From NCBI GenBank assembly GCA_018873245.2, contig JAEMBT020000009.1, positions 4,208,242 to 4,272,241 on the forward strand: a stretch of 64,000 bases of DNA, in the 5' to 3' direction. The stretch is from Archegozetes longisetosus. Its lineage: Eukaryota > Arthropoda > Arachnida > Sarcoptiformes > Trhypochthoniidae. This document shows positions 33,420 through 43,956 of this stretch, one piece after another. Numbering within the stretch: the first letter of the stretch is position 1; the number at the start of each line of letters is the position of its first letter. Made by a program: the position numbers and the translations under genes. Below the pieces are notes generated by a model that made no database searches, had not been told where the DNA came from, and saw only the letters and a program-made list of their open reading frames with translations.

Positions 33420-33703
33420 TATCGGGTATATCTATCAAATCCTCAAAATATTGAAGAATCAAAGCTGAACATAATTAATGAAATTAAAAAGATCAGTGCT
33501 GAAACTGAAAAAAGCTTCGGAGAATATGGTACGTCGCGTTCAGTTTTGTTTGGAGGTGGATGGTGGACATTTTCAACATTTGTTATAATTTCTGTATAAC
33601 TATTAATAACTAAACTATATTTATGCAAAATTTCATATGTATGACTTAAATAATTAAAAAGTTATTAAAGTTTTGTGGTGCCGAAACTTGAATGACTCTC
33701 ACT
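33420..33703 (+). pseudogene. maT/DUF4817-type transposase C-terminus, right arm
   Basis: Mirror of 15558-15841: NPQNIEESKLNIINEIKKI, then the EVDGGHFQH-type end near 33550 and the ACTCTCACTGTA terminus near 33703. Confidence 0.7.
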
Positions 33704-34350
33704 GTATTTTATCATGTGGAAAGAGACTCCTTAACAATGTTTTAGAGAAATAAAAATCAATTGGTTTAGGTCAATTTTAAATATCTCTAACATGAAAACT
33801 TATCATTAGAATATTTTAAATGAGATTTTCTAACGAAAATATGCAATTACTTTCCAAGAAATAAACAAGTTTAGAACATTATACGAACAGGTCTATTAAC
33901 ACCTATCGATTACTTAAAATATTGCTTATATTTAACGTCTCGATATTATATAAAATTTGTGAATTTTATATCTAGTTTCAGCTCCGTTCCCTCACCTTTT
34001 TATATTATTTCAAATTCCAAATATTGACCTCTTTTTAAGTATGATCTATCGCGTAAATGGAGTTTTAAAATAATAACAGAAATGCATTAGTTTAGGTGAA
34101 AATTAAATTATCACAAGACATGAAAACCTGTTATGACATTTTTAATGGAGAATTATATGTATTTTTCAACTACCTAATGGATTCTAAGAATATCGAATAT
34201 ATAAAATCGTGATTAAACCTATAAATAAATTTAAATGTCGCCTACACTTGACATCTTAACGTAAAATATAAATTGAAAATTTATTTTTCTAGTTTTGACT
34301 CTACATCAATAAGTCTGTAGTTGTATGCAAAATAAGTCGAACATATAGTG

Positions 34351-35590
34351 ATGGCAATCGAAATGGTAGTTTTTAATCCTAAACATATTTTACCCCAAAA
34401 TAAAATCGTCAAAAGGGCTGCATTCAAATTATATCAAATTGGTTTATCTCATTTTCCTTATGAGTTTGTTCATAGAAACAGATATCACAATCCATTATTT
34501 ATTTTCATAATGAATATACAGCTCTTTGTTCGATGCATTATTTTATTATCATTAAGTGATGAGAACAAAAATCTATTAATATATTTGGGAGATTGGTCTG
34601 AACTGATGAACGCAAGAATCCATTACAACCTTTTTGTATTGGGATTATTATTAATATCAATCATATCGCAAATGATTCATTATTATAATTATAGAAATGG
34701 TATAAAGCCTTCATATCTCAAACCATTTGAAATGATGTCGGGATTAGTTTCACCACAAAGTGTTTGTCTCACAAATCAAACAGATATTTACAAAATGGTT
34801 GATTTATCTAAAAAGTTATTTACTTTTAATGAATTTCTAACTAAAATACTACTGCCCATAACAGTATGTTTCTTATTTCATTTTTAATATCATATTAAGT
34901 CAATTCGTCTACCTTTATATTCTAAGTTATTACATAAAGATAAGAATACGAGCACTAAACGAAAGAATTTTGAAAAATTTAAAACGTCAAATACGACATA
35001 TTCCTCACAATTTACGAAGTTTTGACTCTGTATATGAGCAAATCACTGCATACAATGACGAATATTGGTCTAAATTTTTATTTTCGATTTGGTTTTCATT
35101 TACTATCATTTTGAACATGTTTGTATACATGGCATTATTTGTCAAAATGTCTCCAATCGTCAAATTTATTTTTGCTTATTCTTCAATTCTTCTCACATTA
35201 TGTCTAATATTAATTATAAACGCGACGTCTTCAGTTAATTTAGAGGCTAATAAAACATATGCTTTATTAAATAATTGTGTGTTATATTCAGGAAAATATC
35301 GTATTTCGACAACCACAAAACTAAAGGTAAATTACATTATAAAATGATCGAATATGCATGTTGACCTATTCTTCACAAAACAATAGTTAATGTGGTTCAT
35401 CGAAAATGTTAGTCAGAAAAGAGTCGGATTTTATTGTGGAAAACTATTTATTATAAGTTATTTTCGAGGATATGAAGTTAGTATTCTATTCGAATAGTTT
35501 TTAAAATAATGAAATTAAATTTTTATTATATTACAGATAATCTCATTTATAGCTGTGCTTTTCCTGAAAGTCATTGAAATATCCAGATAA
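34351..35590 (+). pseudogene. Gustatory receptor pseudogene 1, right-arm copy
   Basis: ATG 34351, open to about residue 170 (LLPITVC), then a net 88-bp deletion relative to the left arm removes much of TM3-TM4 and shifts the frame. Downstream, exon 1 resumes (NERI, ITAYNDEYWSKFLF), with exon 2 (LMWFIENVSQKRVGFYC-like) and exon 3 ending EISR at 35590. It has no LTR. Exon-intron plan is as in the intact genes. Confidence 0.85.
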
Positions 35591-36243
35591 TAACCTAAAA
35601 TATAAGGTGTTGATGTAAGTACAATATAAAACATTTTGATCATAACTTTTAAACTAGGTATGACAGAGGCTTAAAGTTCACGCCTACTTTCATAAATAGT
35701 TGGAGGTTATTTTTATATTGTATAATCTTTGTTTACATAATTGTAAAAACATATCAATATTCGACTGTAATTCTTTTATTCTCATAAGAGAATATTGTTC
35801 AAATGCAAAAACTACTGTTAAAGTTGAAAGAAGTTATCGAAAGCACTTCAAAACACGTAGTACTCCTTATTCTTAAATGGTCGCGAATTTGAGAAGTTCG
35901 GGAGAACTGATATTGTTTTGAGTGACTTGAGATCAAATATTGGTCGATATCCAATGTGTACAATTTTATCTACAATTTTCAAGTTCGGTTACGATAATCC
36001 ATATTGAAAACAGTTATCATATCGAACATATATTATCATAAATTTCTTATGCATTTTCTGAAATTTACATGTAAAACACTGATAATTTATCGAATAATGA
36101 ATGTTTAATTTGATATTGTTTTTCATTGATATATTGCATTTCACTCAAGTATTATATTAATAATCACAATTTATTTGTTGTTGTTGTTGGAAATAAAACT
36201 TCTATTTACTTAAAAATCACAAATTTTCATTAAAACTTATTGC

Positions 36244-37272
36244 CACCATTGAAATGATTAGAAAAAACTTTAATGATTTATCTAATTTATAAGTTGATAA
36301 TTGATTTGACTCAGCTATCTCGTCATATTATTTCGAAATTTTAATATTTATTTTATTTATATCTTTTAATATTTATATTACGCTTATACAAAGAAGTAAA
36401 AGTTGATGAGTTTTGATGAATTCTTTTTAGTAAACTACATGTTAGGGCTCACATTCTAGGAAGTAGGCGTTCGTATCCTTTGTGAGATAGACGAATAATT
36501 CAAGTAAATTCCGTGAGATGAATTGGATGAGAATTTTTCAATTCTGATGAGTGTAAGCTAAATTAGATAAAAGATGATTAGATACGTGTATTTTTTACTC
36601 AAATATTGTTTGTCTAAGTGCTACAGATATGAATACTCGAGAAACGTGATTTTTCAAAAGATCAAAACTCTTATATCTGAAGGTGCAAAATCATGATCTC
36701 AACATCAAATTGTATATTATTCGAATATTTATTAAGAAATTAAACAGAAAATCTGTTTTCTAATCTATATAGTAACATATGGTCTTACTGATACTTTTGC
36801 ATGATACGTTTGACAATACAATAACAATCATTTTCGTGGCTATAAAGTTTGTATGTTTTATGAGATGACTCATTGAAAGAATTGCTAAAATATCGTATTT
36901 TTCTAATCAGTTCACATGATAATTTCTTTTTTGAATCTAATATAAATTGTTTTTACGTATGAAAAATAACGCTTATCTGATGGGTATGTAAAATACACTC
37001 AGTAATATTCAATCGTAAATTTAAATAAATATATAATAATGACTCGGAATATATACATTAACATGCAATATTTGATCGAATGATCTAAAAATTGACAATA
37101 TTGATTGGTCTACTCTATGATAAATGCATATCATTCCGATCCTATATAAAAAGAATTGTTTTATTAAAAATAACATCATTATATTTGTTTAAAGAATTTT
37201 GTTCTGATAGTTATATCATTGATATACCTATGAGAATAAAAGTCTTATGTACCTAGATTTTAAGGGGTCTAC
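36244..37272. other. Right flank of palindrome; decayed MITE copy
   Basis: About 36400-36620 is a degenerate copy of the TA-type MITE at 52493-53153 (shared TGATGAATT, ACTACATGTT, ATGATTAGA-ACGTGT). From about 36826 the sequence is the inverted counterpart of 52100-53390, starting with the end of a GR exon 2. At about 37050 is the uninterrupted site for the 52.5-kb MITE. No gene. Confidence 0.6.
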
Positions 37273-38029
37273 CACAATTCTTCCATGCACAATTCTTCCA
37301 CAGCACAATTCTTCCACACTTTTCAATTGATCACAGAATATAAGTGATGACCATTTCAAGTCAAATTGACCAACGAATAGTAACTATTGGCCATTTCTAT
37401 ATCAGATGACCTACGGAATGCAACTGATGACCATTTTCAATTCAGATGGCCTACGGGAAGTAACTAATGGCCATTTCTATATCAGATAAACTACGGGAGA
37501 CGAACGACGATCATTTTAAATTTAGACGACTTATGGGAAGCAACTGATGGCCATTTCTATATCAAATGACCTATGGGAGACGAACGATGACTATTTTTAA
37601 TTCAGACGATCTACGAGGAGTAAGCGATGGCAATTTCTATATCAGATAAACCGAGAGGAACGATGACCACTTCCATCTCAGATAACATACGGGGAGTGAT
37701 TGATGGCCATTTCTGAATCAGATGAGCTATGGATGGCAATCGATGACCATTTTCAAGTTAGATGACCTGTGCGAACTAACTGATGGCCATTTCTATATCA
37801 GATAAAATGCGAAAGGAAACCGATGACCATTTCCAATTCAGATAACCTATGAGGAGTAACTGATAACCATTTTTTATATTATTAGGTCATCAGTTGTTTT
37901 TAGTAATTTATCTGATATAGAAATGGCCAATAGTTACTATTCGTTGGTCAATTCGACTTAAAATGCTCATCACTTATATTCTGTGATCAATTGAAAAGTG
38001 TGGAAGAATTGTGCTGTGGAAGAATTGTG
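37273..38029. mobile_element. Foldback element with internal satellite
   Basis: Ends are inverted repeats of 90-plus bases built of CACAATTCTTCCA units (three on the left, two on the right), followed by CTTTTCAATTGATCACAG on the left and its complement on the right, and inner blocks around GGCCATTTCTATATCAG. Imperfect direct repeats (GATTTTAAG with CTACC) flank it. The homologous region at 52.3 kb lacks it. Confidence 0.8.
37340..37875 (+). repeat. Minisatellite, about 40-bp unit in alternating types
   Basis: About 13 imperfect units alternate between GATGGCCATTTCTATATCAG and GATGACCATTTTCAATTCAG types, each followed by ATGACCTACGGGAAGTAAC-like sequence, giving an 80-bp higher-order period. 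Units are 5-25% diverged by eye. Located inside the foldback element. Confidence 0.8.
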
Positions 38030-38362
38030 TCACTCCTGATTTTAAGCTCTACCTATTTATATGTTGTAAATCCTTTTAATCTTTTTAAAATTTCACTTAA
38101 ATCTTTTTCATATTCCTCATTTGAATTATTTATCTTTTGTGGTTGAGTATAAAATAGTGAAGTATTTATGAAAGCACATATTCATTCAATAAATATACTG
38201 TTTACTTAAGTAATATTTCAAATATAACTTAAACGCAAATTATAAATGATTATGGCAAAATTTAAAGTGATGCAAGACCTCGAACAGGCTCAAATCAAAG
38301 GTTCAAATTTCATTTGAATGGCTGTATAAATCTTTCTCAGTACAAATTATCATTTAGTTAAA

Positions 38363-38745
38363 GAGTTTTTAAAGAGTGATATTCAAAATTTAAAGTTTCA
38401 ACAACTCTTGAAGCATTTAACTCGTATCCCTAGGACTCGTATTTTTAGAAACTGTATGCAAAACCCTTTGAAATGATGTGCATATCATCATCTGTTCTAA
38501 TAGGTCTACCAATGAACATCAGTGATATGCCAATCATTTCAAAGGTTTTTGCATACAGTTTCTAGAAATATAAGTCTTAAGCATATCATATTAACTCTTC
38601 AAGGATTATTCAGTCTTGAAAATTTGAATACCACTCTTTAAAAATGAATTAACTATACAATAACTAGTATTTAGAACTCGCTATAGAGCCACTAATCGGT
38701 ATCCATTGTGAGTCTGATGACTATCAGTGAAATAGTTGTCGGTCG
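38363..38745. repeat. Inverted-repeat element, copy 1
   Basis: Centre near 38500: AGAAACTGTATGCAAAACC pairs with GTTTTTGCATACAGTTTCT, and outer TTAAAGAGTG pairs with CACTCTTTAAA. A tail (CTAATCGGTATCCATTGTG ...) follows. A second copy lies at 47694-48085 with the same tail, so the mobile unit includes it. Confidence 0.65.
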
Positions 38746-38749
38746 AACC

Positions 38750-39055
38750 TAATCTAACTAACTAATATAGTAAGCTAATCAAAAATCCTCTCTCTAGTGA
38801 TAAAATTTTTAACAATTTAACAATACGAATATTAATACAATTATATTTGAAGCACTCTTTTAATTTAATATTAGCATTAGTATTAGTGCAAGACTAGCAG
38901 CTCCGAGTCACATTCGCTAAAGTCTCGCACTAGTGCGAGATTCTAGATCTAGCCAACATTATACGTCGATTACTATAAGACTCTAGGTAGAAAATCTAAT
39001 TTTATAATTTGTAAATTTAATGATCGAACATAAAACCTGATTTTTTCGTAAATTG
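38750..39055. other. Non-coding stretch
   Basis: A small inverted pair TCGCACTAGTGCGA near 38925 and reiterated TTAGTATTAG; otherwise nothing seen. Confidence 0.4.
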
Positions 39056-39059
39056 ATAA

Positions 39060-39256
39060 TTAATATCATTCATCCAAAGAATTGATTAGAAAAAAGTTGA
39101 GTTTTGTTGTTGAAACTATTTATTATCAACTATTTTCGGGAATGTTAAGTCAATTTTATATCTGAATTTAAGATTGTAAGCAATTTGATTTCTACATTAC
39201 AGACAATCTCATTAACAGTACTGTTTCAGCTCAAACTCACTGCAGTATCTAAATAA
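39060..39256 (+). pseudogene. Gustatory receptor C-terminal exon relics
   Basis: Exon 2 trace at 39060-39150 reads LISFIQRID then a stop, KKVEFCC, ending in YFRGYE-like but mutated sequence. After a 50-base gap, TTACAG is followed by TISLTVLFQLKLTAVSK and a stop at 39256, matching exon 3 (IISIIAILLLKTIEMSR). Exon 1 is absent. The GR 5' flank homology at 39960-40620 lies nearby, suggesting the remains of a whole GR unit. Confidence 0.7.
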
Positions 39257-39259
39257 AAA

Positions 39260-40018
39260 TTTTAAATATCTAATTGAAATACTCTGCCATCAATTAAATT
39301 GACCACATCTCACTCTTTGTTAATTTTTAAAATGCAATAAATAATGTTTTTCAATTAGTATTTTTTATTTGTTCTTAATTATTTAGCAATTATTTAAAAT
39401 ACTAATTATAGCCACTAATTTTCTACTTTTTCACAATTACTAAAACTGAATATACTAACAATTAAGTGCATTATGTATTCTTGACCATTATAGATTTTTA
39501 TCTTCTAATGTACAACCATATGGAATTGGGACTGAGAATAACTACTTTCGATTTTCATAAACTTCAACTCTAAAATATCGTTGAAGTGAATGTATCAATT
39601 AATATTTAATAATTTTGTTTCAAAATTCTTGTCAAAAAATCATTAAATTAAGACAAATAATATGTTGATAACTAGAATAGAGGATTTTTTTCAACTGGTA
39701 GATGTAACGTATGAACTTTTCATTTATATATATTTGCTTGTGTTTGATACATTTTGACACAATGAATTTTGAACCATATAAATAAAATTGCATAGCTACA
39801 CCTCTATCAGGAATATTTTATAGTTGATATATTTCACCTTTTATAAAATTCAAATATGATGCACTGATGAACACCAAAATAATTTATTAGAATGTTGAGA
39901 AAATAAAAATGTTTTCATATTTAACATCATTTTCCAGACTGGTTGTAGATTAGACACTCAACCATTTGAAACTGCCTCTTTAATCTCAAGTCCTCATTCC
40001 GCATGATAGAATATATTA
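39260..40018. other. Non-coding, GR-unit debris
   Basis: No gene. Its last part (from about 39960) and 40261-40620 resemble the GR 5' flank (19090-19560). Confidence 0.4.
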
Positions 40019-40026
40019 AAGGCTTT

Positions 40027-40252
40027 AGTCATTCTAGACTATACGCCACCCCTCGACTTACTATAGTATGCACTACCTAACAGGTTAGGCGGGTTAACTG
40101 AATTATGTAGATTAGGTGAGTTACGTAGGTTAGGTTAGGTTAGGTTTGGATGCATTAGGTCTAGTTTGGATAAGCAGGACACAGGTAATATGAAAAATGA
40201 AGTGGATATATACTCTACTAGACCCAAGGGTGGTGTACACTATAGAATGACC
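40027..40252. mobile_element. hAT-type MITE, 226 bp, carrying TTAGG repeats
   Basis: Ends AGTCATTCTAGACTATACG and, inverted, GTACACTATAGAATGACC; 8-bp target duplication AAGGCTTT at 40019-40026 and 40253-40260. The homologous GR flank (about 19150) lacks it. Contains four perfect TAGGT units at 40126-40145 plus degenerate ones. Confidence 0.75.
40126..40145 (+). repeat. Short TTAGG-type array
   Basis: (TAGGT)x4, the arthropod telomere unit in this phase, with degenerate GGTTAGG copies upstream. Too short to be a telomere; embedded in a MITE. Confidence 0.7.
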
Positions 40253-40639
40253 AAGGCTTTGAATAAGTTTAATTGCATAAAAAATTCTGAATTATTCAAA
40301 AATGTACTAAAATATAATGTAACTGTTGAGTGACAAAGTATTTACTAATTAGCTAACTTATTAATAAAAATCTCATTAATTCATTTCAATATTTCAACTG
40401 AAATCAATATTTTTAAATCAGAGTTTACTATTTAGGTGATCCAAATTTTTAATTATAGTTTCTGTTGAATTTGATGCCTCGATCAGTTTTGAATTGCATT
40501 CAGTTTTATTAACCTTTTAATTAAAGTTCGATAAAGCTAATTTGTCCGTCTAAGAGATTTATTTAACTTATATAGTACATAACTTTTGAAAATTAAACTT
40601 TTGATTCTATGAGAATAACTATATTGAAATTGAATCTTA

Positions 40640-41345
40640 AAAATAGTTTCCACGCATGACATCTGGCCTTAAGTTTAAAATCAGACAAATTCATGTCTTT
40701 TTTCCATTCAAATGTCTTCCCCTAGAAAAAAATTTTCTAACAGTACACGTCAAGATAAACGCCATTGAAGTGAATCAAAAGGATCCTTGGGGTTCATACG
40801 ATCTGATCCAAGTTTCATTGATCGAATCGTTCTTACCAAAACTTAAGGATTATTATAGTTTTGAGATGTTCTATACATATGTTGACACGCTCTTGTTTCT
40901 GAGCAGGCATAAGTTCATGAGATACCCACCAAGTAGCTATTGTTTTAGTACCGACTTCCATCAGAAGTCTTTTGTCCTCTAATAACTGACGCTTAAATTT
41001 TCTATCAATTCAAAGAATCTCCCATTACTGTCCTCAAGTCAAAGATCTATGATTTTTTGTTTATGAATCTTATCGTTCACTTCACGAGATCTTTCTTCAT
41101 GAGGATCATTATCGCTTATAAATCGGATTCGCTTAATGCTTGGCTTTGAGTGATTTTCTCAAGAATTCTTTTAAATTTGAGAGATAGACGTGTCCAACAT
41201 CACATGATACTTAATGCTCTCTATTCTCGGATTGTAGTAGAATGCAACTCGTAATTATTAGGCCATCATCTTTTTTAGAAATTTTAACAATTGACGTAGA
41301 GATAACTTAATCATTTTTATGAGATAGTGCATCTCAAAGATACTT
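40640..41345 (-). pseudogene. mariner transposase fragment
   Basis: Minus strand: SHELMPAQKQERVNIC (the mariner WVPHEL-type motif region) near 40930, then NETWIRSYEPQGSF near 40810-40770. More complete than the 2.06-kb copy. Frame breaks throughout. Confidence 0.75.
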
Positions 41346-41494
41346 GCCTTTTACCAAGACTATTTCACCCGCATCCATTGAGAAGACACGCGCAACAGAA
41401 AATATAAAAAACCATGCTTGCAAAGTATCAAGACAAAATCGAATTTATTAAATAAATTAAGATTAATATTTAGTTTTTCCTTTATACTTTTAAA

Positions 41495-43288
41495 GGATGG
41501 AGTTTAGTTTAGCACCCCACGATAATTGATTTGAAAAGTAGTTATTTTACCTAATTTTAGGGTGAGGAACACGAATTTGATAGTCATTTTTTCCGGAAAT
41601 TCTTAGTTTATTAGATATTCGCCTTCAAAAAAATTTGACGCGGAAACACCTTCGTAATGCACCCCTTATCCATCTGTCACTCCTCAAGATATACATCCTT
41701 AAATTCATCTCGATAAGCTGAAAAGATCTATATCAAGTTTGACCTGGTTACTTGATATTTGACCAAGTAAACTGACCTTTCGCCTTTGATCCTATAACTT
41801 GTGACTCCGCGGTCATAGCTTTATGAAATTGATATCGTTTTACTCCTCTCGTCATCCTGAGTTCAGCGATGTATATGACCTAATTCAGGATTTTACATCA
41901 GTATTTGAACAGTCACATGAAATGCATATGTATCAAATCGACTATATATAGAGAACACATTAAGGCAGTTCATAAGAGGTCATGGCCACTTTTTCGCAGT
42001 TATTTCAAAATATCATATGTTCTAATAATCTTCGAAGTTTAACTAAATTGTTAACTAAACTACACCAAAAATATTTCATATTGTTGCCGAATGCAGTTAC
42101 CACATAGCTAGCATCCCCCAAAGGTGTCACCCTGACCTAACCTCCTCGAAAATGGTTAAACTTGGGTTACGACTCGAGAAAGCCAAGTTTAACCATTACG
42201 AGATACTAAACCAAACAAAGATAAATATAAATTCGATGAGTAGAGTTGATAAATATGCATTTTAATAATAAAGAAACAAGTTATGCAGATATTATAAAGA
42301 AGAGAACAACAATAATGTTAAATGAAATTGTGTGAAAATCATAAAGAACAAATCAAGCAAATAATACAGAAATGAATAGTACATAAATGAGTAATATCCA
42401 ATATTTTACTCATTTATGTTTATATTATAATAAATACAGCTAATATTATAAATAAATAAAAATCTTTATATTTTTGACAAATCATTATTTTCAGTTCTAA
42501 ATAATAATAATAATATTAATAACAAATATTAATCATGAATAATAAAATATTGTTAATCATATCAAAATTGAAAAAATTGATTAACCTTACTTTGAAAGTT
42601 GTATCTTCGTAGTTGATATTTGCTAACAATTAATACCCTATTTATAAATAAATGGAATATGGGTTTGTAAAGATAACGCACATTAGAACAAATATTTCAC
42701 AAAACATTTAAAATATAGTGCAATAGTAGCTATTTTTCACCCCTGAGTCATCAATTACTAATAAGTTCAACTCCTATCAATATATAGCCTAAACAAACCT
42801 TATATTAAAAATCTGATACAGATTTTAACCATTGATTTTGTGCTATGGGCAGCATAGGTACACTTATCGGGGATTTTCGAGTCTATGGCAACCGAATGAG
42901 GTTATGTTATATATCGTTAAACTTAGTGTGACGAGAGGAGTAAAATGGTATCAATTTCATGAAGCTACGTCAACGGGATCACAAGTTATAGGGTCAAAGG
43001 CGAAAGGTCAATTTACTTGGTCAAAGGTCAAGTAACCAGATAAAATTTGATATCGATCTTTACAGTTCATCGAGATGAATTTAAGGATGTATATCTTGAG
43101 GAGTGGCGGAAATATAAGGGGTGCATTACGAAGGTGTTTCCGCGTCAAAATTTTTTGAAGGCGAATATCTAATAAACTAAGAATTTCCGGAAAAAATGAC
43201 TATCAAATTCGTGTTCCTCACCCTAAAATTAGGTAAAATAACTACTTTTCAAATCAATTATCGTGGGGTGCTAAACTAAACTCCATCC
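41495..43288. mobile_element. Long-armed foldback element, 1.8 kb
   Basis: Terminal inverted repeats of roughly 390 bp beginning GGATGGAGTTTAGTTTAG, with a 7-bp target duplication TTTTAAA at 41488-41494 and 43289-43295; the empty site TATATTTTAAAATT is at about 2435 in the sister unit. The 0.9-kb centre includes part of another dispersed repeat (CCCTGACCTAACCTCC ... CTCGAGAAAGCC, about 42110-42220). ORFs in the arms are by-products. Superfamily unassigned; duplication length would allow hAT (8) or a related group. Confidence 0.85.
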
Positions 43289-43327
43289 TTTTAAAATTAC
43301 ATTGAAAAATCTATATTGAGGACTATT

Positions 43328-43505
43328 GACTAACTTCTGAGGAAGTTCTATTTATCTATTTTCGTCCATTCTTCTTGAATTGAGGTCTCAAGGTTCTTAA
43401 TGATCTCATATTGGCGGCCATTACCGTAAACTTAGCGAAGGAGGATGCTCCAAATTTTTTCGATGGGGTTAAGATCCGTACTATGAACTTGTCGCTTCAT
43501 ACGAC
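43328..43505 (-). pseudogene. Tc1-like transposase C-terminal relic, copy B
   Basis: Minus strand: LNPIEKIWSILL, then QYEIIKNLETSIQEEWTKI. Same fragment as 2478-2655, slightly better preserved at NPIE. Confidence 0.8.
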
Positions 43506-43956
43506 TTTCAATAACATATTGACTTTGTTTTTAAACAAGTGATAGCTCTTTGAATGAATACATAAATATTATCTATTTTAAAGTTCTTCTTAATCAATGT
43601 CTATATACTTATAGACATAAATATTTGGTTGACCGCTTTCGAGAGTCTCGCGAAAGTCTCGATTGTCTTCGATCGAGATCGAGAGTTGGAATTCTCGGAC
43701 GAATCGAAACTATCGAAGTCTCATGGCGACCTCCAATTAAATACATTTGCTAAGAATCAAAATACATTGAATTACTAATAAGATAAAGCATTTGTGATAG
43801 AAGCGCCTATCTATTCAACTTAAATCTGAACACTGTACACTGAGAATACGATATACAATGATTGACATATACATAATCAACGATTGATCAGTAAAATTGG
43901 TATTAAATTTTCTAATTTTATTTGTTGAAAATTATTTTACTACAATTAATCATATA

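Larger units (their letters stand above)
24769..36243. repeat. Giant palindrome, right arm (11.47 kb)
   Basis: Inverted copy of 12333-24506. It lacks the left-arm solo LTR, has a net 88-bp deletion in GR pseudogene 1 (near 34866) and a few 1-5 base indels. Beyond 36243 the flank is unrelated to the left flank, which is hAT element 1. Confidence 0.95.

Noticed and set aside
37340-37875. CRISPR-like regularly spaced repeats
   Set aside because: Units are adjacent, imperfect and in an 80-bp higher-order pattern without unique spacers; this is a minisatellite in a foldback element of a eukaryotic genome.
40126-40145. Chromosome end or telomere fusion site
   Set aside because: Only four units, inside a MITE with target duplications and ordinary sequence on both sides.
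42832-43035. 67-residue ORF
   Set aside because: Inside the right arm of the foldback element; no domain.
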